Positions 37,289 to 47,066 of a stretch of DNA of 64,000 nucleotides are shown here, piece by piece. The notes below the pieces were generated by a model. It was given only the letters and a program-made list of their open reading frames with translations, made no database searches and was not told where the DNA came from. The position numbers and the translations under genes are program-made. The stretch is from Nocardioides alcanivorans (GTDB lineage Bacteria > Actinomycetota > Actinomycetes > Propionibacteriales > Nocardioidaceae). The stretch covers positions 124,001-188,000 of the forward strand of contig NZ_JAKGRW010000006.1 in the NCBI RefSeq assembly GCF_021555175.1. The letters run 5' to 3'. Numbering within the stretch: the stretch's first letter is position 1; the number at the start of each line of letters is the position of its first letter.

Positions 37289-38174
37289 GCCCGGTGGCGA
37301 TGACGTCGCGCACGTCGGTGTCGTGGAACTCGTAGCCGGACTGCAGCAGCGCCGACGGGACGGCGCGGATCGAGCCCAGCACCTCCGGCGCCATGCGACC
37401 GGCAGCGATCTTGACGAGTGGTGCGGGGGCCACGAGGAGTGACGGGCGGTGCACGGCATCGGCCAGTGCCCTGGTGAACTCCGCGCTGGTGGCGGTCTCG
37501 GGACAGCAGAGATTCACCGGACCCGACACCGGTGCGGTGGTCAGGTGGGTGACCGCACCCACCCAGTCCCGCCGGGAGATCACCGGGAAGAACTGCTGTC
37601 CCCGCCCGATCCGGGTGGCCAGACCGAGCCTCGCGCTGAGGGTCAGCTGCTTGAGGGGCGCCGAACTCCGGTGGAGCACCGGAGCCGTCCTCAGCACCAC
37701 GACACGAGCCCCGGCCTCGAGTGCCGGGGTGGTCGCTTCCTGCCACACCCGGGTCACGCGGGTGAGGAAGGCATCGCCGCGAGACGCCGCGGATTCATCG
37801 AGGCGCTGATCCCCGTGGTCGCCGTACCAGGAGATGCCGTTGCCGGCGAGCATCGCGGGTGCTGCGCCGGAGTCGTGGGCGCGGGCGATCGAGGTGGCGA
37901 GCACCCGGGTGGTCACCACCCGGCTCTCCTCGAGGGCCGTGGCCCACCGTCGTGAGTGCGGATTGCCCATCGTCGGCGCGCCGGCCAGGTTGACCACCAC
38001 GTCGGCGGAGTCGACCACGCTCTGGTCGACCTGCCCGGCGTACGGGTCCCACCGCGACTCGCCCGTGCGGGCCTCGCGACGGACCAGTCGGGTGACCTCG
38101 TGGCCGGCAAATGCCAAGCGGCGGGAGAGCGCAGTCCCGAGGACTCCGCTGGCTCCCGCCACCACGACATGCAT
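37272..38174 (-). CDS. TIGR01777-family nucleotide-sugar-epimerase-like protein
   Basis: NAD(P)-binding Rossmann protein of 300 residues, related to E. coli YfcH and cell-division-inhibitor-like SulA homologues. It begins MHVVVAGASGVLGTALSRRL and shows VVNLAGAP, ESRVVTTRVLA and a C-terminal DUF1731-like VLGSIRAVPSALLQSGYEF. The catalytic function is not established. It starts 4 bp from the sucB stop on the same strand, so it lies in the same transcript, a common actinobacterial layout between lipB and the 2-oxoacid dehydrogenase genes. Confidence 0.88.
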   Translation of the reverse strand: MHVVVAGASGVLGTALSRRLAFAGHEVTRLVRREARTGESRWDPYAGQVDQSVVDSADVVVNLAGAPTMGNPHSRRWATALEESRVVTTRVLATSIARAHDSGAAPAMLAGNGISWYGDHGDQRLDESAASRGDAFLTRVTRVWQEATTPALEAGARVVVLRTAPVLHRSSAPLKQLTLSARLGLATRIGRGQQFFPVISRRDWVGAVTHLTTAPVSGPVNLCCPETATSAEFTRALADAVHRPSLLVAPAPLVKIAAGRMAPEVLGSIRAVPSALLQSGYEFHDTDVRDVIATGLSAAD

Positions 38175-38178
38175 CAGC

Positions 38179-39912
38179 TCAGACCTCGAAGGCTCCGGTC
38201 TCCAACCGCTGCTTCACGTCCTGGAGGAAGCGGGCGGCGTCGGCGCCGTCCACGATCCGGTGGTCGTAGGTCAGCGAGAGGTAGGCCATCTGGCGCACGG
38301 CGATGGTCTCGCCGAGGTTGGGGTCGTCGATGACGACCGGGCGCTTCACGACGGTGCCGGTGCCGAGGATCGCGACCTGCGGCTGGTTGATGATCGGCGT
38401 GTCGAAGAGTGCCCCCACACTGCCGGTGTTGGTCAGCGTGAACGTGCCACCGGAGAGCTCGTCGGGCACCACCTTGTTGTTGCGGGTCCGGTCGGCGAGA
38501 TCTGCGATCTTGCGCGCCAGACCGGCGACGTTGAGGTCACCGGCGTTGTGGATCACCGGGCTCAGCAGACCGCGCTCGGTGTCGACCGCGATGGCGAGGT
38601 GCTCGGCGTCGAAGTAGGTGATCTCACCCTTCTCCTCGTCGACCTGGGCGTTGAGCGCCGGGTGCTGCTTCAGCGCGTCGATGGTGGCCCGGGCGAAGAA
38701 CGGGAAGTAGCTCAGCTTCACGCCCTCACGAGCGTGGAACTCGGCCTTCACCTGGTCGCGGAGGCGGCCGATGTTGGTGACATCGACCTCCACGACCTGG
38801 GTCAGCTGGGCCGAGATCTGCAGCGAGTCGACCATGCGCTTGGCGATCACCTTGCGCAGGCGGGTCATCTTCTCGGTCTTGCCGCGCAGCGGGGACGGGG
38901 TGACCGGCGCGGCCTTCTCGGCCGCCGGGGCACTCGCTGCGGCCGGAGCAGCCGGTGCGGTCTCCTTGGCCTTCGCTGCATCGAGCACGTCCTGCTTGCG
39001 GACCCGACCGCCGACTCCGGTGCCGGTGACGGCGGCAAGGTCGACACCGTGCTGGTTGGCCAGCTTGCGCACCAGCGGAGTGACGTAGCCGGTGTCGCTG
39101 ACCTGGTTGCTCGGCGCCTCCGGTGCCTTCTCGGCGGGGGCTTCCGGAGCCTCGGCCTTCTCGGGCTCGGGTTCGGGCTTCTTCTCGGGCTCCGGCTCGG
39201 GCTCGGGCTTCTTCTCGGGCTCTGCCTTCTTCTCCGGCTCCGGTTCCGGCTCGGGCTTCTTCTCGGCCGGAGCCGCGCCCTTGTCACCGATGATCGCGAG
39301 CTCGGCCCCGACCTCGACGGTCTCGTCCTCGGCGACCTTGACCTCGAGCAAGGTGCCGGCGACGGGTGAGGGGATCTCGGTGTCGACCTTGTCGGTGGAG
39401 ACCTCGAGCAACGGCTCGTCGACGGCCACCTCATCACCGACCTGCTTGAGCCAGCGAGTGACGGTGCCTTCGGTGACCGACTCACCCAGGGCAGGCAGGG
39501 TCACGGACGTGCCGGAGCTCGAGCCACCGGAGGCGGCGGGCTGGGCCGGCTCCTCGGAAGGAGCAGACTCCTCCTCAGCGGGCTCGTCAGCCGGTGCAGG
39601 GTCCTCCGTGGGCTCCTCCTCGGTCGGAGCCGACTCCTCTTCGGCCGGAGCAGCGGCCTCGCTGCCGCCCTCGCCCTCCTCGCCGATGATGGCGAGCACG
39701 GCGCCGACCTCGACGGTGTCGTCCTCGTTGGCGCGAATCTCGAGGAGCACGCCGCCGACCGGCGACGGGATCTCCGTGTCGACCTTGTCGGTGGAGACCT
39801 CCAGCAGCGGCTCGTCGACGGCAATCGTGTCACCCACCTGCTTGAGCCATCGGGTGACGGTGCCCTCGGTGACGGATTCGCCAAGTGCGGGGAGAGTGAC
39901 TTCGCTGGCCAT
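38179..39912 (-). CDS. sucB: 2-oxoglutarate dehydrogenase E2, dihydrolipoamide acyltransferase (SucB-type)
   Basis: Core E2 subunit of a 2-oxoacid dehydrogenase complex, 577 residues. Two nearly identical lipoyl domains (lysines in [12 protein letters not shown] at about Lys43 and Lys174) are separated by long Glu/Pro/Ala/Lys linkers, including runs based on EKKPEPEPE. They are followed by a peripheral-subunit-binding domain ([19 protein letters not shown]) and the catalytic domain ending [11 protein letters not shown] with the active His. In actinobacteria the E2 next to lpd, lipA and lipB generally serves both pyruvate and 2-oxoglutarate complexes. Confidence 0.95.
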   Translation of the reverse strand: MASEVTLPALGESVTEGTVTRWLKQVGDTIAVDEPLLEVSTDKVDTEIPSPVGGVLLEIRANEDDTVEVGAVLAIIGEEGEGGSEAAAPAEEESAPTEEEPTEDPAPADEPAEEESAPSEEPAQPAASGGSSSGTSVTLPALGESVTEGTVTRWLKQVGDEVAVDEPLLEVSTDKVDTEIPSPVAGTLLEVKVAEDETVEVGAELAIIGDKGAAPAEKKPEPEPEPEKKAEPEKKPEPEPEPEKKPEPEPEKAEAPEAPAEKAPEAPSNQVSDTGYVTPLVRKLANQHGVDLAAVTGTGVGGRVRKQDVLDAAKAKETAPAAPAAASAPAAEKAAPVTPSPLRGKTEKMTRLRKVIAKRMVDSLQISAQLTQVVEVDVTNIGRLRDQVKAEFHAREGVKLSYFPFFARATIDALKQHPALNAQVDEEKGEITYFDAEHLAIAVDTERGLLSPVIHNAGDLNVAGLARKIADLADRTRNNKVVPDELSGGTFTLTNTGSVGALFDTPIINQPQVAILGTGTVVKRPVVIDDPNLGETIAVRQMAYLSLTYDHRIVDGADAARFLQDVKQRLETGAFEV

Positions 39913-39953
39913 GAATGTCCTTCTGCAACGGGATGGTGACGGGTCTTGGTCTA

Positions 39954-41364
39954 TCAGGTGTGAGCGTGGAGCGGTTTGCCGGCCAGCGCCATGTGGGCCT
40001 CGCCGAGTGCTTCGTGCTGGGTGGGATGCGCGTGCACCAACGGTGCCACGTCCTCGGCGTGCGCTTCCCAGCTGGTGATCAATTGGGCCTCGCCGATGAG
40101 TTCCCCTGCGCGAGCCCCGACCACGTGGACGCCCACGACAGGCCCCTCGCGTCGGCGTACGAGCTTCACGAAGCCCTGGGTGCGCAGGATCTGGCTCTTG
40201 CCGTTGCCGGCGAGGTCGTAGGTCAGGCTCTCCACCTGATCGGCGCCGTACTCGGCCTCGGCCGCGGCCTGGCTGAGCCCCACGGAGGCGACTTCGGGGT
40301 CGCTGTAGGTGACGCGCGGGATGTTGGCCTCGGCGATCGGTGCGGGGAGAGGCCCGCGATCTCCTCGGCCACGAAGATGCCCTGCTGGAAGCCGCGGTGA
40401 GCGAGCTGCAGGCCGGGGACGATGTCGCCGACGGCGAAGATGCCGGGCACGTTGGTGCGGCAACGGCTGTCGGCGGTGACGAAGCCACGGTCGGTGGCCA
40501 CGCCGGCCTCCGCGAGCCCGATGTCCTCCGTGGAGGGCGCACGTCCCACTGCGACGAGGAGTACGTCGGCCTCGAGCGTCTGGTCGCCGGCCGTCACCTT
40601 GACGCCGGACTCGGTGAGCTCGACGGCCTGGAAGCGGGTGCTGGTGAGGCTGCGGATGCCGCGCTTGCGGAAGGTGCGCTCGACCAGCTTCGAGGACGCC
40701 TCGTCCTCGGCCGCGAGGAGGCGCGGCAGTGCCTCGATGATCGTGACCTCGGCTCCGAACGAACGCCACACGCTGGCGAACTCGGCACCGATCACCCCGC
40801 CGCCGAGCACGACGACGGAGGCGGGCACCCGGTCGAGTCGCAGCGCCTGCTCGGAGTCCAACACCCGCTCGCCGTCGATCTGGAGACCGGGCAGGCCTCG
40901 ACTGTGGGAACCGGTGGCCAGCACGATCGCCGGGGCGGTGAGGGTGGTGCCGTCGACCTCGACCGTGGTGGGCGACGTGAGCCGGCCGCGGCCACGCACG
41001 ACCGTGATGCCCCGTGCCTTCACGAGCCCTTCGAGGCCCTTGAAGAGACGCGAGACGACACCGTCCTTGTAGGCGTGCACGCCGGCCATGTCGATGCCGT
41101 CGAAGCGGGCACGCACGCCGAACGTGGCCGCCTCGCGGGTGGCGTCAGCGACCTCGGCTGCGTGAAGCAGTGCCTTCGTCGGGATGCATCCCACGTGCAG
41201 GCACGTGCCGCCGACCTTGTCGGCCTCGATGAGCACGACGGTGAGCCCGAGTTGGGCAGCACGCAGGGCGCACGAGTAGCCGCCCGAGCCGGCACCGAGC
41301 ACGATCAGGTCAGGGAGGCTCCCGGCTTCTCGCCGGCGACTCCATCCTCCGCTCCGTGGGGCAC
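39954..41364 (-). CDS. lpdA: Dihydrolipoyl dehydrogenase E3 (two missing bases)
   Basis: FAD enzyme that reoxidises lipoyl groups of the E2 encoded 41 bp downstream. The FAD motif [10 protein letters not shown], redox pair [16 protein letters not shown] motif [11 protein letters not shown] and C-terminal dimer-interface His ([15 protein letters not shown]) are all present. Two repairs are needed: one base in 41313-41315 links a plausible GTG start at 41364 to the FAD motif, and one in 40344-40347 links [17 protein letters not shown] to [18 protein letters not shown]. The repaired length is 470 residues, normal for the family. The start is the least certain point. Confidence 0.87.
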
Positions 41365-41429
41365 GGCACCATCTTTGCACTACGGCGGTCGGCGACGTCC
41401 ACCACATCCCATGCGTCACACTTGGGGAC

Positions 41430-41780
41430 ATGGGAATGTTCGACAGATTTCGGCGTGGTGGCATGCGGCGCCCGCAGGGTGACGCTGCACGCACCGGATC
41501 GACCACCGTGCGCGGCTCCGACTCGGCCGATGAGAAGCACCTGCTGGAGTTCGTGACGTCGCGCCGCGGCGTCGAGGGTTTCGTGGAGCCGCGCACCGCC
41601 GTCTCCGACGTGACACTGCTGCTCGTCGCACACGACGGGGAGTGGACCCGTCGTCGTGTGCAGTCGGTGCAGTGGGCGCACAACTTCGCCAACAAGCACC
41701 AGGTGCCGTCGTACGACGCCGCTGTCGTCGGCATCCCGCAGCGGATGCGTGACTGGAACAGGCGCCAGAAGGAACGCTGA
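41430..41780 (+). CDS. Small conserved actinobacterial protein
   Basis: A 116-residue soluble protein, beginning MGMFDRFRRGGMRRPQ, with LLEFVTSRRGVEGFVEPRT, VTLLLVAHDGEWTRRRV and ending near PQRMRDWNRRQKER. Such proteins are often annotated as oxidoreductase without basis; no cofactor motif is visible. It diverges from lpdA and converges on pepA with a 4-bp gap. Function unknown. Confidence 0.75.
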   Translation: MGMFDRFRRGGMRRPQGDAARTGSTTVRGSDSADEKHLLEFVTSRRGVEGFVEPRTAVSDVTLLLVAHDGEWTRRRVQSVQWAHNFANKHQVPSYDAAVVGIPQRMRDWNRRQKER

Positions 41781-41784
41781 GCGT

Positions 41785-43326
41785 TCAGTCGTCGGTGGCC
41801 GACTCGGCCTCGGTGGCAGTGCCGGCTCGCGACGTCAGGTGCGCGACCAGCGTCGCGACGGTGCAGCCGGTGCCGCCGTTCGGCACGTGGCCGCTGGGGC
41901 CGCCGGAGTTGAACGACGGCCCTGCGATGTCGATGTGGGCCCAGGGGAGACCGGCGGTGAACTCGCGCAGGAAGGCTGCGGCGTAGAGGCCGCCACCCCA
42001 ACGCACCCAGTCGTGCTGGGCGATGTCGGCGATCTTGGAGCCACGGATCCGCTCCGACATCTCGGCCGGGATCGGCATCGGCCACACGGACTCGCCGGCC
42101 GTTTCGGCGGCCGTGCGGACGTCTGCGACGAGTTCGTCGGAGCCGAGCACGCCGGCGATCCTGTCGCCGAGGGCCACGACCATGTGACCGGTCAGGGTGG
42201 CCACATCGATGACCTCGTCGGGCTCGTCCTCCGTGGCGAGAACGAGGGCGTCGGCCAGCACCAGGCGTCCCTCGGCATCGGTGTTGGAGATCTCGACGGT
42301 GGTGCCGCCCCGGATGGTGAGCACGTCACCGGGACGAACGGCGGTGCCGGAGACCATGTTCTCGGCCAGCGGCGCCCAGGCGGTGACCTTGACCGGCAGC
42401 CCGAGCCGCGCCACGTGGAAGAGCGTCTGCACGACTGTGGCAGCGCCGGCCATGTCACTCTTCATGGTCGCCATTGAGCCAGCGGGCTTGATCGTGTAGC
42501 CGCCGGAGTCATAGGTGATGCCCTTGCCGACCAGGGCGACGTGCCGGGTGGCGTCCGCGGGATCCCAGGTCAGCTTGACCAGACGTGGCGGGGAGTCGGA
42601 CCCCTGGCCCACGCCGAGGATGCCTCCGCAGCCATCCTCGGTGAGGCGTTCGACGTCCCAGACCTCGATGCCGACCTTCGGGGCGCCACGGCCCTTCGTC
42701 GCAGCCTTGTGCTGCTCGGTGACGAGCTCCACGAAACGCTCGGGATCGAGCTCGTTGGGCGGCAGGTTGACCCAGTCGCGGGTGGTGTTGACCGCGTCTG
42801 CCAACTGCTGCGCCTGCTCGAAGGCCCTGCTGGCCTCGTCCTGACGGGCCAGCGGGCTCAGCACGATGACCTCGCCCACACCGGGAGTCGTCGGCGCGGT
42901 CTGGGCCTTGAACTGCGTGAACGTGTAGCCGCCGAGCACGGCGCCCTCGGTCACCGCTGAGAGCAGTGGCAGTGAGTCGGCCGGCAGCGCGATTGCCAGC
43001 GTCGCGGCGTTGGGGACCGCACGGACGACGCCACCTGCGGCGCGGCGTACGACGTCGGGGGAGAGGTCCTTCTCGTCCCCCAGACCGACGAAGACGACCA
43101 GCGGTGAGCTCACCACCCCGCTCGAGGGGACCTTGGCGACCTCGCCGACGGAGCCCTTGAAGCCGAGGCTGGAGAGCAGGGGACGGAGCTTGCGGCCCCA
43201 GGCCTCGCCGACCTCCTCGGCGCCGGCGGCGACGGTGAGTCCCTTGCCGGCTTTGACGACACCGACCACGACGGCGTCGCTCCGAGTCTTGGCGGGGCTT
43301 CCCTTGCGCAGCGTGTAGGAGGTCAC
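41785..43326 (-). CDS. pepA: Leucyl aminopeptidase (M17 family, PepA)
   Basis: Cytosolic dinuclear-metal aminopeptidase, 513 residues, releasing N-terminal residues in protein turnover. Active-site segments are in order: VGKGITYDSGGYTIKP (Lys and Asp ligands), KSDMAGAATV, and the family signature NTDAEGRLVLADAL, followed by DVATLTGHMVVALG. The start is GTG 43326; the longer upstream frame reads back toward the divergent gcvT gene and is not family-like. Some PepA proteins also bind DNA; nothing here decides that. Confidence 0.95.
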   Translation of the reverse strand: MTSYTLRKGSPAKTRSDAVVVGVVKAGKGLTVAAGAEEVGEAWGRKLRPLLSSLGFKGSVGEVAKVPSSGVVSSPLVVFVGLGDEKDLSPDVVRRAAGGVVRAVPNAATLAIALPADSLPLLSAVTEGAVLGGYTFTQFKAQTAPTTPGVGEVIVLSPLARQDEASRAFEQAQQLADAVNTTRDWVNLPPNELDPERFVELVTEQHKAATKGRGAPKVGIEVWDVERLTEDGCGGILGVGQGSDSPPRLVKLTWDPADATRHVALVGKGITYDSGGYTIKPAGSMATMKSDMAGAATVVQTLFHVARLGLPVKVTAWAPLAENMVSGTAVRPGDVLTIRGGTTVEISNTDAEGRLVLADALVLATEDEPDEVIDVATLTGHMVVALGDRIAGVLGSDELVADVRTAAETAGESVWPMPIPAEMSERIRGSKIADIAQHDWVRWGGGLYAAAFLREFTAGLPWAHIDIAGPSFNSGGPSGHVPNGGTGCTVATLVAHLTSRAGTATEAESATDD

Positions 43327-43455
43327 CCGAGGCACTCTAGACGAGCGCCACGGCACCTCGCGGAGTGAGTCCGGGCCGGCCAGGTGGCCCGGTGGAGGCC
43401 CGTGGAGCGGGCGGTTCCTCCTTGGCCGGGGCAGGCGTCGGATAAGTTCCACACC

Positions 43456-44600
43456 ATGAGTGACGAAGTGGGGCAGGCGGCAGGGGCCACGCAGACATCG
43501 GACGAACCGAAGCGTTCACCGCTGCACGCCCGGCACGTGGAGGCCGGTGCGAAGTTCTCCGAGTTCGGTGGCTGGAGCATGCCGCTGGAGTACCCGACCG
43601 GTGTGGTCAAGGAACACAACGCCGTGCGAGACGGCGTCGGTGTCTTCGATGTCAGTCACCTCGGGAAGGCCATGGTCTCCGGCCCCGGCGCAGCCGACTT
43701 CATCAACCGCACGCTCAGCAATGACCTCGGTCGCATCCAGCAGGGCCAGGCGCAGTACACCCTGTGCCTCGACCCGGAGACCGGTGGGATCGTCGACGAC
43801 CTGATCGCCTACCTCCACGACGACGAACACGTGCTCATCGTGCCCAACGCGGCGAACTCCGCCGAGGTGCTCGGTCGCCTCGGCGACGAGCTCCCCGACG
43901 GCGTCAGCATCACCGACCACCACGAGAAGTACGCCGTCCTCGCAGTCCAGGGGCCGAAGTCCGACGAGACGTTGGAGGCTCTCGGCCTGCCGGTCGGCCA
44001 CGACTACATGTCCTTCGTCGAGGCCGAGTTCCAGGGCTCCGGCCTGGTGTTGTGTCGCACCGGATACACCGGTGAGCGGGGCTATGAACTCATCATCAAC
44101 AACGATCTCGCCGAGGCGTTGTGGGACGCACTCCTCGAGGCCGGGGCCGAGTACGGCATCGTGCCCTGCGGGCTGGGGGCACGAGACACCCTGCGCACCG
44201 AGATGGGTTATCCACTGCACGGGCAGGACCTCTCGCTCGACATCAACCCGCTCGAGGGCCGCGTCGGTTGGGCCGTGGGTTGGAAGAAGCCCGAGTTCTG
44301 GGGACGCGACGTGCTGCTGGCCGCCAAGGAGAAGGGCGCCGAGCGGGTGCTGCGCGGCCTCATCGCCACCGGTCGCGGCATCCCGCGTCCGGGCATGGGC
44401 GTGAGCCTCACCGCCGACGTCCTTCTCGGCGAGGTCACGTCGGGCACCTTCTCTCCCACCCTGCGCAAGGGCATCGGTCTGGCGTTGCTCCCGAAGTTCG
44501 TCGAGGACGGCGCCGAGGTCGGTGTCGACATCCGAGGCCGTCGCGAGATCTTCACCGTCGTGAAGCCCCCTTCGTCGACACCTCCGTGCGCGAGGCCTGA
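43456..44600 (+). CDS. gcvT: Glycine cleavage system T protein, aminomethyltransferase (one missing base near the end)
   Basis: Transfers the one-carbon unit from aminomethyl-lipoyl H protein to tetrahydrofolate, releasing ammonia. It shows FGGWSMPLEYPTGVVKEH, FDVSHLGKAMV with the folate-site Asp, GYTGERGYELI and PCGLGARDTLRTEMGYPLHGQDL. At the end the frame breaks: one extra C in 44566-44570 gives PPFVDTSVREA and a stop at 44600, for 381 residues; without it the frame runs into the downstream repeats. No gcvH or gcvP is in the window. Confidence 0.93.
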
Positions 44601-44607
44601 CCCGCTC

Positions 44608-44717
44608 GTCGTTGGTCGAGCCGCTGTCGTTGGTCGAGCTTGTCGAGACCCCGCCCGTCGTTGGTCGAGCCGCTGTCGTTGGTCGAGCCGCTGCCGTTGG
44701 TCGAGCCTGTCGAGACC
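44608..44717. repeat. Array of GTTGGTCGAG-type repeats, copies of the dispersed palindrome
   Basis: Five GTTGGTCGAG units (followed by CCGCTGTC, CTTGTCGAGACC, CCGCTGTC, CCGCTGCC and CCTGTCGAGACC) lie between the convergent gcvT and cobS genes. The last unit contains TGGTCGAGCCTGTCGAGACC, identical to the inverted copy near 28100. Complementary GGTCGAG and CTCGACC-like arms within the units can pair. Probably an intergenic mobile-type repeat family. Confidence 0.8.
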
Positions 44718-44729
44718 TGCTGCTAGACC

Positions 44730-44805
44730 CGCGCAACCTCGGCGGGATTCCGCGCAACCTCGCCCAGAATCCGGGCAACCTCGGGCAGAATTTGCGCGCC
44801 CTCGA
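44730..44805. repeat. 21-bp tandem repeat, three and a half units
   Basis: Units at 44730, 44751 and 44772 share CGCGCAACCTCG (third CGGGCAACCTCG) with a 21-bp period and a GGATTC, GAATC or GAATT end; a partial fourth unit runs from 44793 into the cobS stop region. The units differ at scattered positions, so the array is not freshly duplicated. There are no unique spacers. Confidence 0.82.
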
Positions 44806-44810
44806 CGGGG

Positions 44811-45610
44811 TCAGAGGGAGGCGCCGAGGGCGGCGGTGACGAGGGCAGCGGTGAAGGCGATCTCGATGGAGGCCCCGTAGACATCGCCGGTGACCCCGCC
44901 GAAACGGTCCTTGGCGGTGATGGCACGCAGCAGGCCGGCGAGGATGCCGAGCGGCCCACACGCGCACAGCCACAACCGCCCCTGGCCCGTGAGGACGGTC
45001 TGGCTCGCGAGGAGTCCGGCCGTCGCCACGACGGCGACGATCAGGAGCATCCCCACCACGAGTCTCGCGCCGGTGACGCTCTGGGCGACGGTGGCTCCGA
45101 GGCCGCGGTCGCTGGCCGCCGGATAGCCGCTGGTGCCCAGGAGGACCAGGGTTCCGCGGCTGCAGGCGATGGCGGCGAAGAGCACCAGGCTCGTGCCGTC
45201 GACCCCGAAGCTGACCATGATCTGGCTCAGCGCGCCGACCTGCAGAAGCAGCACGAGCACCACGGTGATCACGCCGAACGGGCCGATGTCGGAGCGCTTC
45301 ATGATCGCCCGTGCTTCGGTGGCCGCCTTGCCCGAGCCGAGGCCGTCCGCGACGTCGGCCAGCCCGTCGAGATGCATCGCCCGGGTGGCCCACGCGATGC
45401 TCCCGACGAGCAGCACCGAGATCAGCAGCGGGGACGAGTTGGGGAAGATCTCGTGCGTGACCGTCCACACGAGCACCACGAGCCCGCCGAGCAGGGCTCC
45501 GGTGAAGGGGAGAGCGCCAGCGACCAGCCTGCTGCACCGCGGTCGACCTTCTTCGGCATCGGCACCGGAAACCGGGTCAAGGTGCCGAGCGACAACCACA
45601 GCGCGCTCAC
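44811..45610 (-). CDS. cobS: Adenosylcobinamide-GDP ribazoletransferase (CobS; one missing base)
   Basis: Membrane enzyme joining adenosylcobinamide-GDP to alpha-ribazole, the last assembly step of cobalamin. After VSALWLSLGTLTRFPVP the frame breaks; one extra G in 45507-45510 (C on the coding strand) leads into PFTGALLGGLVVLVWTV and on to the hallmark HLDGLADVADGLG and KRSDIGPFGVI. The repaired length is 266 residues with about six helices. GTG 45610 overlaps the CobU stop by 4 bp, so the two are translationally coupled. The 3' end abuts the 21-bp repeat array. Confidence 0.9.
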
Positions 45611-46971
45611 AGTGCCACCACCCGGCCGGCCACGACGAGCCGCACGTCTTCGCTGACCGCGGCGATCGCTGCGTTGAGCCGGCCCATCTCGTCGCGGAAC
45701 CGGCGAGTGCCCGCCCCGTCCGGCACGACGCCCTGGCCGACCTCGTTGGAGACCGCGACGACGCGCCGCGTCGTGGTCTGCCAGGCCTTGACGAGCGCGG
45801 TGATCTCTTCGCCGACGGCCTTCTGGGCGTTCGCCTCCCAGGTCTCGTCGTCCCAGGCGTCGTGGCGGTCCATCACCCGGGTCAGCCACAGGGTCAGGCA
45901 GTCGACGAGCAGGGGAGCTCCGTCGTCCTGCAGGAGCCCGACCAGGTCCAGGGTCTCCAACGTCTGCCAGTGGTCCGGCCGTTGCGCCACGTGTCGGGCC
46001 ACGCGCTCCTGCCACTCGACATCGGGCCCCGGCGGATAGGAAGTGGCCACATAGGTGACGTCGGCGACGCCTGCCAGGATCCGCTCGGCCTCCCTCGACT
46101 TGCCTGACCGGGCACCGCCGATCACCAAGGTGCGCAGGGTGCCCCGCCGCTCCGGTGCTGCAGCCCCGGTCAGCACCTCCGCCCCGTCCGGGAGTACGTC
46201 GACTCCCCAGTCAGCGAGCCGACGCGTCAACTCCGGGGTGGGCGGGTTGTGGTGCGAGAGATGCGTGGCGACCACGCGTGTGCCCGCGACGACCGCGCCC
46301 ACGGCGCGGAGGCGGCGTACCTGTTCGGGGAAGGTGGTGAGGTCCAGGTGGCGGGTGCCGTGGTCGTGCTTGTCCCCGAAGGACTCCTCGAGCACCACCG
46401 CGTCGAAGGCGGCGTCGCGGACCGCACCGACCGTCGCCTCCGGGAGCGGGCCGGTGTCGGTGGCGTAGAGCACTCGACCGGAAGGGCCCGAGACGTCGAA
46501 GAGCACGGCGTCCGGCTCGTCCTCGACGCCGAGTCCGGTGGCGTGGTCGGCCGCGAGCACCCGCACCCGGTGGGCGCCGTGGGTGAAGGAGTCCCCGGGA
46601 CGCACCGGCACGAAGTCGACTCCGCTGTCGGGGAGCACCCACTGGGCGGCGGTCCGCACCACGTCGGGAGGACCGGCCACGGTGAGGGGAGCAGCACTGC
46701 TCCAGGAGCGATACATCAACGTGGCGGGCGAGAAGTGGTCGCTGTGCTGGTGCGTGAAGAGCACCAAGGACACGTCGGCGAGCGAGATCCCGAGCCGTTC
46801 GGCCGCCAAGGGCGTGCTGGGAGCGCAGTCGAGCAGCACGCTGTCGTCAAGCAGTGCCGCTGACTGTGCCCGCACCCGGCCCGCGGCGCGCTCGGTGGTG
46901 CACGACGAGCAGGTGCAGAAGGCAGCGGGCCAGCCGTCGGCGGCACCGGTCCCGAGCAGGCGAAGAGTCAC
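45607..46971 (-). CDS. cobU: Fusion of an MBL-fold hydrolase and CobU
   Basis: A 454-residue two-domain protein without any frame break. Residues 1-270 form a PhnP-like metallo-beta-lactamase domain with HQHSDH at 74-79, a CTCSSC cysteine cluster at 19-24 and later His motifs (THLSHHN). Residues 278-454 are CobU, the adenosylcobinamide kinase and adenosylcobinamide-phosphate guanylyltransferase, with P-loop GGARSGKS at 285-292, VDCLTLWL and SNEVGQGVVP. The MBL part may process a cobalamin or nucleotide intermediate, or be a phosphodiesterase; that is inference. GTG 46971 is chosen because the MBL domain starts there. Confidence 0.9.
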   Translation of the reverse strand: MTLRLLGTGAADGWPAAFCTCSSCTTERAAGRVRAQSAALLDDSVLLDCAPSTPLAAERLGISLADVSLVLFTHQHSDHFSPATLMYRSWSSAAPLTVAGPPDVVRTAAQWVLPDSGVDFVPVRPGDSFTHGAHRVRVLAADHATGLGVEDEPDAVLFDVSGPSGRVLYATDTGPLPEATVGAVRDAAFDAVVLEESFGDKHDHGTRHLDLTTFPEQVRRLRAVGAVVAGTRVVATHLSHHNPPTPELTRRLADWGVDVLPDGAEVLTGAAAPERRGTLRTLVIGGARSGKSREAERILAGVADVTYVATSYPPGPDVEWQERVARHVAQRPDHWQTLETLDLVGLLQDDGAPLLVDCLTLWLTRVMDRHDAWDDETWEANAQKAVGEEITALVKAWQTTTRRVVAVSNEVGQGVVPDGAGTRRFRDEMGRLNAAIAAVSEDVRLVVAGRVVAL

Positions 46972-47066
46972 GGGCGACAGACTACGGACCCCGCGCCGAC
47001 CGCTGGCTCCGCGCCGTGCGGCGGCGCCGCCACCGCGTTGGCGGCGCGCTGATCTAGGCTGGGCGC

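Noticed and set aside
44730-44805. Possible CRISPR array
   Set aside because: The 21-bp units are directly adjacent without unique spacers, and no cas gene is present in the window.
43384-44880. Extended GcvT frame running through the repeat region
   Set aside because: The extension arises only because the frame slips at 44566-44570; with one more C the normal family C-terminus and stop at 44600 appear.
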